A DNA stretch of 64,000 nucleotides from Closterium sp. Naga37s-1. Its lineage: Eukaryota; Streptophyta; Zygnematophyceae; Desmidiales; Closteriaceae. The stretch spans positions 1,358,001 to 1,422,000 of the forward strand of contig CANJKZ010001018.1 of the NCBI GenBank assembly GCA_947471745.1, written 5' to 3'. Below are positions 9,901 through 19,700 of this stretch, piece by piece; the stretch's first letter is position 1; each line of letters starts with the position of its first letter. The notes beneath the pieces were generated by a model. It ran no database searches. It was given only the letters and a program-made list of their open reading frames with translations, and had not been told where the DNA came from. The translations under genes and the position numbers were made by a program.

Positions 9901-11845
9901 GCTTCTCGTGCTTGCGCGCCACTGCCAGATTCTCGTCTGCTGATGAGGGCATCAGATGCAGGAGTGGTGAGCGGAAGAGAGGGGGAAGGGGGGAGGGTTT
10001 TGGAGAACATGAGCAGTCAGTGACACTCCTTGTGCTTCCGCGCTCGTGCTAGCTGCTCGTCTGGGGAGTTGATTAGGAGCGGAAGGGAAGGAGGAGGGCG
10101 GAGGGAGGAGGGGAGGGGAGGGAGGGAAGGGAGAATGGAGGGTGGGGAGAGGGAAAGCAGAGGGGAGGGGGGGGGGGGGGGGCGCGGAAAGGAGGCGGGA
10201 GGATGGGGAAGGAAGGGGGGGGGCGAGGAGAGGGAGAGGGAAGTTAAGATCCTGGCAATGCCTGGTTGTGCTTGCCACCTGACTGTGCATCGATGCGCAA
10301 GAGGGAAGGAGGGGAAAACTGACAGGGTTAGTCAGGGTTTCACAATGACTTTGGGGATGTAATATTGAAAATAAAGAAGGAGGGGGAGGGGGTAGGTGGA
10401 GGGGTTGATGGGAATGTTATTCCCCCGACAGTTCGTTCTGTGTTCTGTTGATCAACCAGAGTATTAAAACAACAGCTCGCGTTCCGTGTCGGCCCCTCCC
10501 CCTACCCTCTCCCTCGTCCTACCCTCTCCCTCGTCCTACCCTCTCCCTCGTCCCCCTTCCCTCTCCCTCGTCCCCCTTCCCTCTCCCTCGTCCCCCTTCC
10601 CTCTCCCTCATCCCCCTTCCCTCTCCCTCGTCCCCCTTCCATCTCCCTCGTCATAACCCTTGCTGACCTGTCATGTCGATCCCGATGACCTGGCCTGTGG
10701 GCCCCACCAGCTGAGCTGCCACGTAGACGTCCCTCCCCGTTCCGCACCCCAGATCCAGCACCGTGCAGCCCTGCAGCGAGGGGAGGGAAGGAGAGAGGTG
10801 GGGTGGGGAGGGGAGGGGAGGGGAGGGGAGGGGAGGGGAGGGGAGGGGAGGGGAGGGGAGGGGAGGGGAGGGGAGGGGAGGGGGAGAGAACGAGATGGAC
10901 TCTCGGCTCTGGGGAACTACGGGATCCTGGCAGGCCTTGGCTGGCCCCAGAAGGCCGCAACTCACCCCAGGAGGCCCCATCTGGCCAGGCAGGCCCAGGC
11001 TGAACCCAGGACGCGACCGGGGAGGTCTGAGTGTGCTTTTGAGTCGACTCAAACCACACCCAGAGAGGCTAATGACCACCACGCTGGCTGGCGCGGACGC
11101 GAGACGTGAGGTGCATTCAATTCCTATAGATCCGAAATGTTGACCAAAATGTTGACCTGTAACGGAGCAATGTAAAAAACCAGCTCACTTGTCCTTCTAA
11201 CGAAGCAAAATGCAGGGGGGGATAGATCCAGTGAGTATCCGGGCGCAAGGAACGGCTCAGATCACTTTCACATTAATGTACCTTGAGCAGGGGAGGGATG
11301 GGCGAACCACAGCCGTAGAATTTCGACAAGATCTCATCGTGGACGTTGCTGAGCAGGCGACGAATGTCCTCCCCCAAGCCGCCCTTCACCAAGCACGCTG
11401 ACGTCTGCAGATCCGTCTGCTGCTGCACCGTCTTCCCGTAATACTCGCTCACGTCAGCATGCGTCACGTCGCTCCCCGCGCCGCCGGTCGCGGCGGCGGG
11501 AGACGCGGAGGACTTAGGCCCGCAGCAGCTGCTCTTAGTAGGCTCGGTCGGAGCGGGAGCAGTCTTGGGACCGCAGCACCCGCTCTTAGTGGCTTCAGCC
11601 GCCGGAGCCGGAACGGTCTTTGGCCCGCAGCAGCTGCTCTTAGTAGGTTCTGACGGAGCGGGAGCAGTCTTCGGACCGCAGCACGATGAGGTCACCGCCT
11701 TGGCTTCCGACGGAGCGGCGGACGCCTTAGGCCCGCAGCACGACGTCGGCTTCGCGACGGGAGTTGCCTTGTTACAGCACGACATGGCGAATGATGTTGC
11801 GAAAGGACGGCGGATCAGAGAAGATTGAAGTGCACGAATCAACAT
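6920..11845 (-). CDS. arsM: Arsenite S-adenosylmethionine methyltransferase, five exons, 485 aa
   Basis: ArsM methylates trivalent arsenic using S-adenosylmethionine. Exons I assign: 11282-11845, 10668-10770, 9521-9647, 8646-8805, 6920-7423. All junctions are GT-AG, phases agree, and the sum is 1458 nt. Exon 1 encodes a possible targeting peptide, six Cys-Cys pairs (CCNK plus five CCGPK) and TSAC with Cys151. Exon 2 carries the SAM-binding motif [10 protein letters not shown]. Exon 4 has SNCVINL (Cys274) and exon 5 GECLSGAL (Cys324). The last two Cys are 50 residues apart, as in the red-algal enzyme (Cys174/Cys224). The protein ends GCC. A second Met at residue 21 (MSCCNK) could give a shorter, untargeted form. 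The introns hold tandem partial copies of exons 3, 4 and 5. A chromovirus LTR sits 225 bp upstream. The family is certain; exon ends are from inspection only. Confidence 0.88.
7484..8336 (-). pseudogene. Five tandem partial copies of arsM exon 5 in intron 4
   Basis: Upstream of the used exon 5 lie degraded copies at about 7484-7573, 7636-7722, 7821-7905, 8193-8228 and 8281-8336. The first keeps an acceptor (GGCAG), an open frame and the As-binding GECLSGAL. The second keeps ECLSGAL after a TAG acceptor. The third reads DCLTGVF. The fourth is a short piece (NCLNGAL). The fifth has lost the Cys and contains stops. All would be skipped in the gene model, but the nearest one or two might be alternative exons. 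Confidence 0.75.
7943..8180. repeat. 28-bp tandem repeat in arsM intron 4
   Basis: About 8.5 copies of a 28-bp unit containing GAGGTGATGGGAGGG and GTGACGAAAGA are arranged head to tail with almost no variation. They lie between degraded copies of exon 5. On the minus strand they read as a spurious PSHHLSFVT peptide repeat. Confidence 0.9.
8345..8590. repeat. C-rich low-complexity tract in arsM intron 4
   Basis: Irregular runs of CCCCCTACC, CCCTTACC and CCTTGCC units. It is not a regular telomeric repeat. It lies just downstream of exon 4 in gene orientation. Confidence 0.85.
8902..9063 (-). pseudogene. Two partial copies of arsM exon 4 in intron 3
   Basis: One copy at 8902-8950 begins after a CACAG acceptor and reads [16 protein letters not shown] shorter one at 9031-9063 begins after ACACAG and reads [10 protein letters not shown]. 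Both keep the catalytic Cys motif but lack the rest of the exon and its donor site. They precede the full exon 4 in gene order. Confidence 0.8.
9358..9520. repeat. (CCCA)n microsatellite in arsM intron 3
   Basis: About 40 units of CCCA, interrupted by a few CCGG variants near the right end, starting immediately after the exon 3 donor in gene orientation. Every frame stays open through it, giving false proline/threonine/histidine or glycine/tryptophan/valine repeat peptides. Confidence 0.95.
9738..10060 (-). pseudogene. Three partial copies of arsM exon 3 in intron 2
   Basis: Pieces at 9738-9784, 9903-9936 and 10022-10060 each begin with a CAG acceptor and the first 34-47 nt of exon 3 ([12 protein letters not shown], then H-E-E-Y or variants), then lose similarity. 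They lie in gene order before the full exon 3 at 9521-9647. None has a donor site. A four-fold GGTGCCTCTCAGC repeat sits next to the middle one (9850-9900). Confidence 0.75.
10490..10650. repeat. 20-bp pyrimidine-rich tandem repeat in arsM intron 2
   Basis: Repeats of CCCTCTCCCTCGTCCCCCTT directly downstream of the exon 2 donor in gene orientation. Confidence 0.85.
10805..10882. repeat. (GGGGA)n microsatellite in arsM intron 1
   Basis: About 15 units of GGGGA, close to the exon 2 acceptor, so the pre-mRNA polypyrimidine region is a long CCCCT array. Confidence 0.9.
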
Positions 11846-12069
11846 TGGTGATATCGATTCTGGCGGTGTGAAAGGCTCACAAATCAGCTTTCGGTGTGTC
11901 GCATGGACTCCCCGTTGCGTGACAATCTCAAGATGAGTTCTTTTATGTTTAGGAAGCTCGGATAGATGCCGAATCGACGGCTACGGTTTTCGACAGGTAT
12001 GGGCGGGAAAGAACATTCAAGAGGTCATACTCGACTTGTCGCCCACTCGCGAAGTCTATCGTTACATTC

Positions 12070-12424
12070 TGTAAGGAAATTTCCATTTCCTTACGCCTCA
12101 GTCCTTGCTTAGCGCGTACGTCACTGTAGCACCACAGTCAGCACCGTTACCACTCGCAATCCTCGCTTCGACAATCTTCCCGCCACCTCGCCCGTCACAC
12201 CCCGACCTCACGGCTCGGCTGGTAACCCGCGCTCCGGGCCTCCACCTCGACATTCCCAACCTCAGTCCCAACCTCAGTCCTTGGCCCGTCGCGCGTCACC
12301 CACAGTTCGTTACCATTACCACTGTGGCCTTCGCTATTTAGTTCTCGCTCAATCCTTCGCTCATTGTACTGTTTTTGCTTCGATAGTGCAATTCTCGCTC
12401 GCTCGCTCAATTGCACTCGTAACA
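12070..12424 (+). repeat. 5' LTR of chromovirus G2 (355 bp)
   Basis: Begins TGTAAGG and ends CGTAACA. The 3' copy (23901-24170) is about 85 bp shorter because of at least two internal deletions, one near the start and one removing a block around 12215-12280. The next bases (TTGGTATCCATAGCC, 12426-12440) form the primer site. Confidence 0.9.
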
Positions 12425-12605
12425 CTTGGTATCCATAGCCTACGATCTTCTCTCGGACCGCATCCACGCCTTCGCTTCCCCACTATCTCAATTTTGGGGG
12501 GGGTAGACGCCTCTCAGCGACCAAGCACCACCGCTCGAAGTGCTCTCTCGTAAGCACGCAAGGCCACGACAGAGGCTCTCGCTGAGCTTGCCTGACACCC
12601 CCGCC

Positions 12606-13772
12606 ATGGCTGAATTTAATATCGCGACACTGACGCATGAGCAGCTCGATCGCCTGGTGAGCCAGCTCGAGAATTCCGCTCTCGAAGTTGCGACACTCTC
12701 GGCGGAACTTGACGCCGCCCGCCGGCAGTCGGCGACGAATGCACCTGCAGCAACACCAACACCCGCAAATGAACCTGCACAGTCGGACGAGCCAATCGTC
12801 ATCTCGTCCGGAACACCATCACAGCACGACAGCGTGGGACAGCGCTCAAGCGTAGCCAGTGATAGCGCAGCCCAGTCAATGCCCGGCATGACGAGGAACA
12901 GGGCCGCTCCGACCGTGAATACGCCGCGCGAAACGCGTCGTCATGTCGGATTTGCGGCACCAGCAGGCACCGACGACATTTACGAGCCAATGCCGCTCAA
13001 GCTACAGCGCCCGCCCTGCTTCGATCGTAGCCAACGCGGGAGTCCGACGGTTCAATCGTGGATTTTCACGATGAACGTGTTTTCGATGCCAATTACGTCG
13101 TCGCGGACGCAGCGAAGATTCGATATGCAGTTTTGCTGCTACGGGGTCCCGCCATGGACTGGTGGCGAGTGATCGTCACTTCGCCGCACGCCTACGAGCC
13201 ACCGTCGCAAGAGGAAGAGCCCGCGGGGCCGGCCGTTACCTGGCGTTCTTTCTGCGAAACCGCCCAGAAAAGCACGTGGGATGCGTGGGGCGCAGGGCTT
13301 CGGGCGCGCTTCGAGCCGATCGCAGCTTCAATCTCGGCGCGTCAGAGACTACGCACTTGGCGACAGCTCGGGTCGGTTCAAGACTATACGAGCGGTTTTC
13401 TTGCCCTATGCGACAAGTTGGCTACATGCACGAAGCGGAGCGGGTGGACCGTTACGTCGGAGGGCTGAAGCCGGACATCTCGCACGAAATCATGCTACGC
13501 GGACTCTCGAACTTCAACGAGATTCTTGCGCTCGCCGAGAAGATCGACATATTGCGCCGATCGAGGCCGCGGTCCTACTACGGACATCGCCCTCGGGGAC
13601 CGACCGAGCACGCCACCATACATGCCGTTGCGACGAATGCAGCTGCCGCGCCGTTTAAGGGGCGTTGCAATAGGCCGGGCCACCGCAAGAGCGAGTGCCT
13701 AGAGGAACTAAGGCGCCGTGGAGCAGAGCAAGGGAGGGAATCTCAGAGGCAGGGAAACGCCAGCAGTCAGTA
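12606..13772 (+). pseudogene. Gag of chromovirus G2, frameshifted
   Basis: The start ATG lies in the context CGCCATGG. The protein opens MAEFNIATLTHEQLDRLVSQ, a coiled-coil-like segment. The capsid region (MDWWRV, then TWDAWGAGLRARFEP) is in a second frame after a 1-nt loss near 13085. The end of gag (VDRYVGGLKPDISHE) is in a third frame after a change near 13422. A zinc knuckle at about 13661-13705 reads CNRPGHRKSEC and has lost its first Cys. This resembles plant chromovirus gag but cannot be translated as one product. Confidence 0.8.
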
Positions 13773-13863
13773 GAAAACAGGCCAACTACTGACGAGATCA
13801 CCTGCTCGCCCAACCTCACCGACCCTCACCGAGTCACAATACCGATTCACGCCATCGATCGGG

Positions 13864-15631
13864 CTCGGATGAATAAGGAGGGTACAGCGACGGATTGCCC
13901 TACACTGATTCACGGGAAAATACAGGGAGCAGCAGTAAAGATATTTATAGATGGAGGGGCAAGTCATAGTTTAGTTAATACCGCGACCGCACGAAAACTG
14001 CAGCTGACACTTAGTCGGTGTTAACCGGAGATAGATGCACGCTTAGTCGATGGCACACCTCTGGCTATACGGGAAAAAGTGGAGAGAGTAAAAGTCCGCT
14101 GCGGGGGGAACTTCGGGTTTACACAGGAAATGCTCGCGACGACACTGGATGGGCACGACATTTTACTGGGACGTGATTGGCTGCGACGATACAACCCACG
14201 AATTGGTTGGACGACGGGTAGCTGCACTGTGCGAAGTAGCGGTAACTGGGTCGAATTACCTCGCTGGCAGTCGCCCGAGTCTTCAACGGTCCATGTCAAC
14301 GCCATCACGATGAAACGGGCTGTCACCACTGGAGCTGACGTGTACGCAGTGGATATAGCAGTACTGGGAGAGGCAGAGGCGCCGAGTGATTTTCAGAAAC
14401 TTCTAGCAGCTGTACCGCCCGAACTACAGGAACTGTTGAAACGGTACCCGGGGATTTTCCCGGATGACTTACCGGAAGGACTGCCACCTCAGCGCGCGCA
14501 CGACTACAAAATAGAGTTAGAACCGGGGGCACAGCCAACTGTACTGCACCAGTTCAAACTGACACAGCCAGAGCTCGATGAGCTCAGGAAGCAGTTAGAT
14601 TACCTGTTAGAGAAGCAGTTCATCCGATCGAGCTCGTCACCGTTTGCCGCACCGATACTGTTCACACCGAAAAAAGACGGAGGTTTTCGCATGTGTATTG
14701 ATTACCGAGCACTGAACCGAGTAACCATCAAATCGCGATACCTGATTCCCCGCGCTGACGAACTGATAGACCAACTGCGAACCGCCCGAGTGTTTTCGAA
14801 GATTGACTTACGGGGGGGGTTACCATCAGATTCGAGTCGAACCATCGGACTGCGCTAAGACAGCTTTCCGCACTAGATACGGATCCTTCGAGTACACCGT
14901 CATGCCTTCTGGACTGACAAATGCCCCCGCGACATTCCAGATGACCATGAACGAGGCGTTTAGACCGCTGTTAGATAAGTGCGTGATAGTTTACCTCGAC
15001 GACATTCTCGAATACAGCCGGGATAAGCAGCAGCACTTAACAGACTTAGAAGCAGTGTTTAAGATTTTAGACGAAAATCGACTACTGACCAAGGGATCGA
15101 AGTGTGATTGTTTTCCGGACCGACTAGAGTTTCTGGGGCACGTGATTTCAGAGGCTGGGGTCGAAATTGACCCAAATAAGCTGGATACGGTCAAAGCGTG
15201 GCGCCCCCCGACGAACCTCACGGAATTACAGAGTTTTTTAGAATTCATCAACTACGTCCGTCGGTTCGTCCCCGACATGGCACAGCTGACTGCCCCGCTC
15301 ACTGACCTACTGCGGAAGGGGGTAGAGTTTACGTGGGGGGAGAAAGAGCATGCTGTCTTCTCTGCCCTGAAAAATGTTCTCTGTACACCACCCGTCCTCC
15401 GCATTGCCCACCCCCACCGCCCTTTCGAAGTCGTTACGGACGCAAGCGACATCGCCATCGGAGCAGTCCTGTTACAGGATTTCGGCAACGGCCTCCAGCC
15501 CATCGCGTACGAATCACGGAAGCTGCACCCACCCGAGAAGAAGTACCCGATACACGACCGCGAAATGCTCGCGATCGTGCACGCCTTCAAAGTGTGGCGC
15601 TGTTACTTGACCGGAGCCGACGTGACAGTAC
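13864..15631 (+). pseudogene. Pol of chromovirus G2, first part (protease, RT, start of RNase H)
   Basis: Protease reads IDGGAS instead of the usual DSGAS. An in-frame TAA lies at 14022-14024. RT is recognisable ([16 protein letters not shown]), but an extra G in a G tract near 14810 shifts the frame in the middle of RT. RNase H starts at TDASDIAIGAVL and is cut by the copia insertion at 15631. One frame continues into the copia leader, producing a meaningless fused open frame. Confidence 0.88.
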
Positions 15632-15698
15632 TGTCAAACTTATATGATTTAGCCTGTGTAGGCTGTAGCGGGTTAGACACTAAGGGGTACACAATTCT

Positions 15699-16622
15699 GC
15701 TCACGGCCCCTCGCGGCCCCTCTCACGGCCCCTCCGCGGCCCCTCTCACGGCCCCTCCGCGGCCGTTCGCGGCTCCTCCGCGGCCCCTCTCCCGGCCCCT
15801 CGCGGCCCCTCTCACGGCCCCTCGCGGCCCCTCTCACGGCCCCTCGCGGCCCCTCCGCGGCCGTTCGCGGCCCCCTCGCGGCCCCTCTCGCGGCCCCTCC
15901 GCGGCCGTTCGCGGCCCCTCGCGGCCCCTCTCCCGGCCCCTCGCGGCCCCTCTCACGGCCCCTCGCGGCCCTGTCGCGGCCCCTCCCGGCCCTGTCGCGG
16001 CCCCTCGCGGCCCCTCGTGGCTCGTCGCGGCTCGTCGCGGCCCCTCCGCGGCCCCTCTCCAGGCCCCGTCGCGGCTCCCTCGCGGCCCCGTTGCGGCTCC
16101 CTCGTCGCCCCTGCCCGCCGCGGCGCCCTTCCCTAACCCGCGCCCTGGAGCAGCCGCCACTACAGCAGCCGCCCCTGGAGCAGCCGCCACTGCAGCAGCC
16201 GCCCCTGAAGCAGCCGCCACTGCAGCAGCCGCCCCTGGAGCGGCCGCCCCTGCAGCAGCCGCCCCTGGAACAGCCGCCACTGCAGCAGCCGCCCCTGGAG
16301 CAGCCGCCACTGCAGCAGCCGCCCCTGGAGCAGCCGTCCCTGCAGCAGCCGCCCCTGGAACAGCCGCCACTGCAGCAGCCGCCCCTGGAACAGCCGCCAC
16401 TGCAGCAGCCGCCCCTGGAGCAGCCGCCACTGCAACAGCCGCCCCTAGAGCAGCCGTCCCTGCAGCAGCCGCCCCTGGAGCAGCCGCCCCTGCAGCAGCC
16501 GCCCCTGGAGCAGCCGCCCTGCAGCAGCCGCCCCTGGAGCAGCCGCCCCTGCGACTGCCGCCCCTGGAGCAGCCGCCCCTGCAGCAGCCGCCCCTGGAGC
16601 AGCCGCCCCTGCAGCAGCCGCG
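15699..16622. repeat. GC-rich tandem repeats in the leader of copia B
   Basis: The first part (15699-16135) is an irregular array of CACGGCCCCTCGCGGCCCCT units. The second (about 16139-16622) is a regular 30-bp repeat made of CCGCCCCTGGAGCAG plus CCGCCACTGCAGCAG, about 16 copies. Both strands stay open through it, which creates false alanine-, proline/leucine- or glycine/cysteine-rich frames. Confidence 0.9.
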
Positions 16623-16780
16623 GAGCCCTCGCCCTGCAGTGGTAGCGGCCTCGCCGTTGCCGCCGTCGTACGCCTGCCCTTCTCGTCACTGGTGAGCACT
16701 GCCCTGCCCATACTGCTGTTACTGCTCTTTCTATTGCTACTGCGGCTACCACTGCTCCTCCTGCTCCTGGCGGTGGCCAG

Positions 16781-19700
16781 ATGCAGCTCCAGCGACGTCC
16801 GCGTGAGTCCCTCACGCCCCAGCAGCTTCGTGAGTGGTACGCTACTTGGGGTTGTCGGGGTGGCCGTAGTGGGAGTCGTTCTGGCGTGAGGAGTTCGGGA
16901 GCTGCTTGTAGTGGCCAGGTGCAGCTGCAGCGTAGTCCGCGCGCGGTCCTTTCGCCCCAGCAGCTTCGTGAGTGGTACGATCAGTGTGGAGGGTCACGGG
17001 GTACTGCTCGTTGTCCGTACGTCATTCGCACTGGTGCTCGGACTGGTCAGCCCTGCGGGACGCTTGGTCACGCCGAGTCCCGCTGCTTCGCCCGTCTGAG
17101 CGACGTCTGGCGTACGGAGTTTGGCGACGCCGCTGAGCTCCCCGACTGGGTGGAGCTGCTTAGGCAGAGGGTAGATATCTATGCTCTTGACTATGATGCT
17201 ATCCTCACTGCCATGTATGCATTGCCTACTAGTGATGTGGGTGACTGTTACCTGTGTGTTCCGCCTGACCCGGGCATTGAGGCTGCTGCTCTAGGTGCTG
17301 GTGAGGCTGCTGCTCTAGGTGCTAGTGCGTCTGCTCCTCCAGGTGCTGGTGAGTCTGCTGCTCCAGGTTCTGGTGAGTCTGCTGCCCCAGGTGCTGGTGA
17401 GTCTGCTGCCCCAGGTGCTGGTGAGTCTGCTCTCTCAGGTACCACGTCGTCTCAGGTGTTACACACCTTCACCCTTGACTCGGGTGCTTCCCTCTCCTTC
17501 TTTCGAGACCGCACCACACTCACGCCGCTTAGTCGGCCGGTTGCAGTCTCCCTGGCAGACCCCTCTGGGGGTCCCGTCCTTGCCCACTTCTCCAATGTCT
17601 TACCGTGTCCGGCGGCCCCTTCTAGCTCCCTGTCAGGTCTTTACCTCCCCTCGTTCTCTACGAACTTGGTGAGTGGTGCTGACCTACAGGATGCAGGGGT
17701 TGACCAGTTCACTCCTGCACGTCAGCGAGTGACCCACTGTACGTGTGCTCGGACGGGCCGACACTTGGCCACGTTTACCCGTCAGCCGGGGTCGAGCCTG
17801 TACACACTGACTACTGAGTCTCCTCAGGTAGTTGCGTCGAGTCAGGTGTTTGCTGCAGCGTCCAGGTCTGGTCCTGAGTCTGCCCCCTGCTCGTGTCGTC
17901 TCCTGTCTCACCAGACTCTCCTCTGGCACCACCGCCTTGGTCACCCCTCCCTGCCTCGTCTCCGAGGCATGGCCTCTCGTTTCCTTGTCTCGGGTCTCCC
18001 CCGGTCCCTCCCTTCTCTTCCTCCGGGGCCTGGCCCCACCTGCGTTCCCTGCGTCGAGGGGCAGCAGCGCGCCGCTCCTCACTCCTCCGAGTTTCCGCCG
18101 ACAGAGGCTCCGCTGCAGACTCTTCACATGGACGTGTGGGGCCCAGCCCGCGTCCGTGGACAGGGTCACGAGCGTTACTTCCTGCTGGTGGTTGACGACT
18201 ACTCGCGTTACACCACAGTCTTCCCCTTGCGCACCAAGGGTGAGGTTACTGGGGTGTTGATCGACTGGATCCGCGCTGCTCGTCTCCAGCTCAGGGAGAG
18301 TTTCGGCTCGGACTTTCCTGTTCTGCGTCTGCACTCCGACAGAGGTGGAGAGTTTTCCTCCGACCTTCTGCGAGCCTACTGTCGTGCGAGGGGCATCCGC
18401 CAGACGTTCACGCTTCCGGCCTCTCCACAGCAAAATGGGATTGCTGAGCGCCGCATTGGCATGGTCATGGACGTCGCTCGTACGTCCATGATCCATGCGG
18501 CTGCTCCCCATTTTCTGTGGCCGTTTGCGGTTCAGAAGCGGCGCAGCAGATCAACCTTCAGCCCCGGGTCTCCATGCCAGAGACCTCCCCCACCCTGCGG
18601 TGGACGGGGAAGGTTGGCGATGCGTCTGCGTTCCGTGTCTGGGGATCTCGGGCTTTCGTCCGAGACTTGTCTGCGGACAAGCTGTCCTCACGTGCTGTTC
18701 CCTGCGTCTTCCTTGGCTTCCCCCCTGACGCGCCTGGTTGGCAGTTTTACCACCCCACCTCGCGCCGTGTTCTGTCCTCCCAGGACGTCACGTTTGACGA
18801 GTCGGTTCCCTACTACCGTCTCTTCCCCTACCGCACTGCCCCCCTCCCCCCCCCGCCGCTCTTCCTCGCGCCAGGTCCCCCCTCGGTAGACCCCCTCCCC
18901 CCTCAGGGTCCTGCCCCCTCAGGTGTGTCCCAGGTAGACGCAGTCGAGCCTGTCGAGGTAGCTGTCGACTCTGGTGCTGCTAGGGGTGCTGAGCCTGCGG
19001 GTGCCGGGTCTGGGGGTGCTGAGCCTGAGCGTGCGGAGCCTGGGGGTGCGGAGCCTGGGGGTGCTGCGTCTGGGGGTGCTGCGCCTGGGGGTGCTGAGTC
19101 TGGGGGTGCTGAGCCTGGAGGTGCTGAGTCTGGAGGTGTGGAGCCTGCGGGAGCTGGGCCTGCTCGTGTGGAGTCTGGCGGTGCTGGACCTGGAGGTCCT
19201 TCGGGTGCTTCGGCCCGGCGGGAGCTGCCCTCTCCACAGGAGCTGCGTGAGTGGTTTGCTCGCCGCTGGAGTCGTGCTGCTGGAGCTGGTGGTGCTGCAG
19301 GTGCTGGAGGTTCTGCGACTGCTGGAGGTTCTGGAGCCACAGGTCCCGGAGGTGCTCGTACCGGCGGTACTGGAGCTGCTGGGCCTGGTTGTGCTGCTGG
19401 TGCTGGAGCTGGAGGTGTTGCTCACGTGGGTGCTGCTGGAGGTGCTACTGGAGCTGGTGCTGCTGCGTCTTCTGGTGGTCCTGCTGGTGCTGGAGGTGCT
19501 GGAGGTCTTGGCGCTGGAGGTGCTGCTGGAGCTGGTACTTCTGGGGGTGCTGGAGTTGGCGCTGCTGGAGCTCCTGGTGCTACTGCTGGAGCCGGTGGTG
19601 CTGCTGGAGTTGGAGCTGACACTGGGGGTGCTGTTGTCGTCCCTGCTGGTTCTGGAGGCGCTGCGCGGCCACGGCCGTACTTCGTTCCGCTCCTTGAGCA

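Noticed and set aside
10240-10290. A fourth upstream copy of arsM exon 3
   Set aside because: Only an acceptor-like CAG and a few matching bases (GCAAGCAC) are present; too weak to call.
14803-16695. 630-codon frame as a novel fusion protein
   Set aside because: It joins chromovirus RT/RNase H to the GC-rich leader of the inserted copia B across 15631/15632; the second half is non-coding repeat.
15673-16815. 380-codon Gly/Cys-rich minus-strand frame as a metal-binding protein
   Set aside because: It is the reverse reading of the 30-bp tandem repeat and GC array in the copia B leader.
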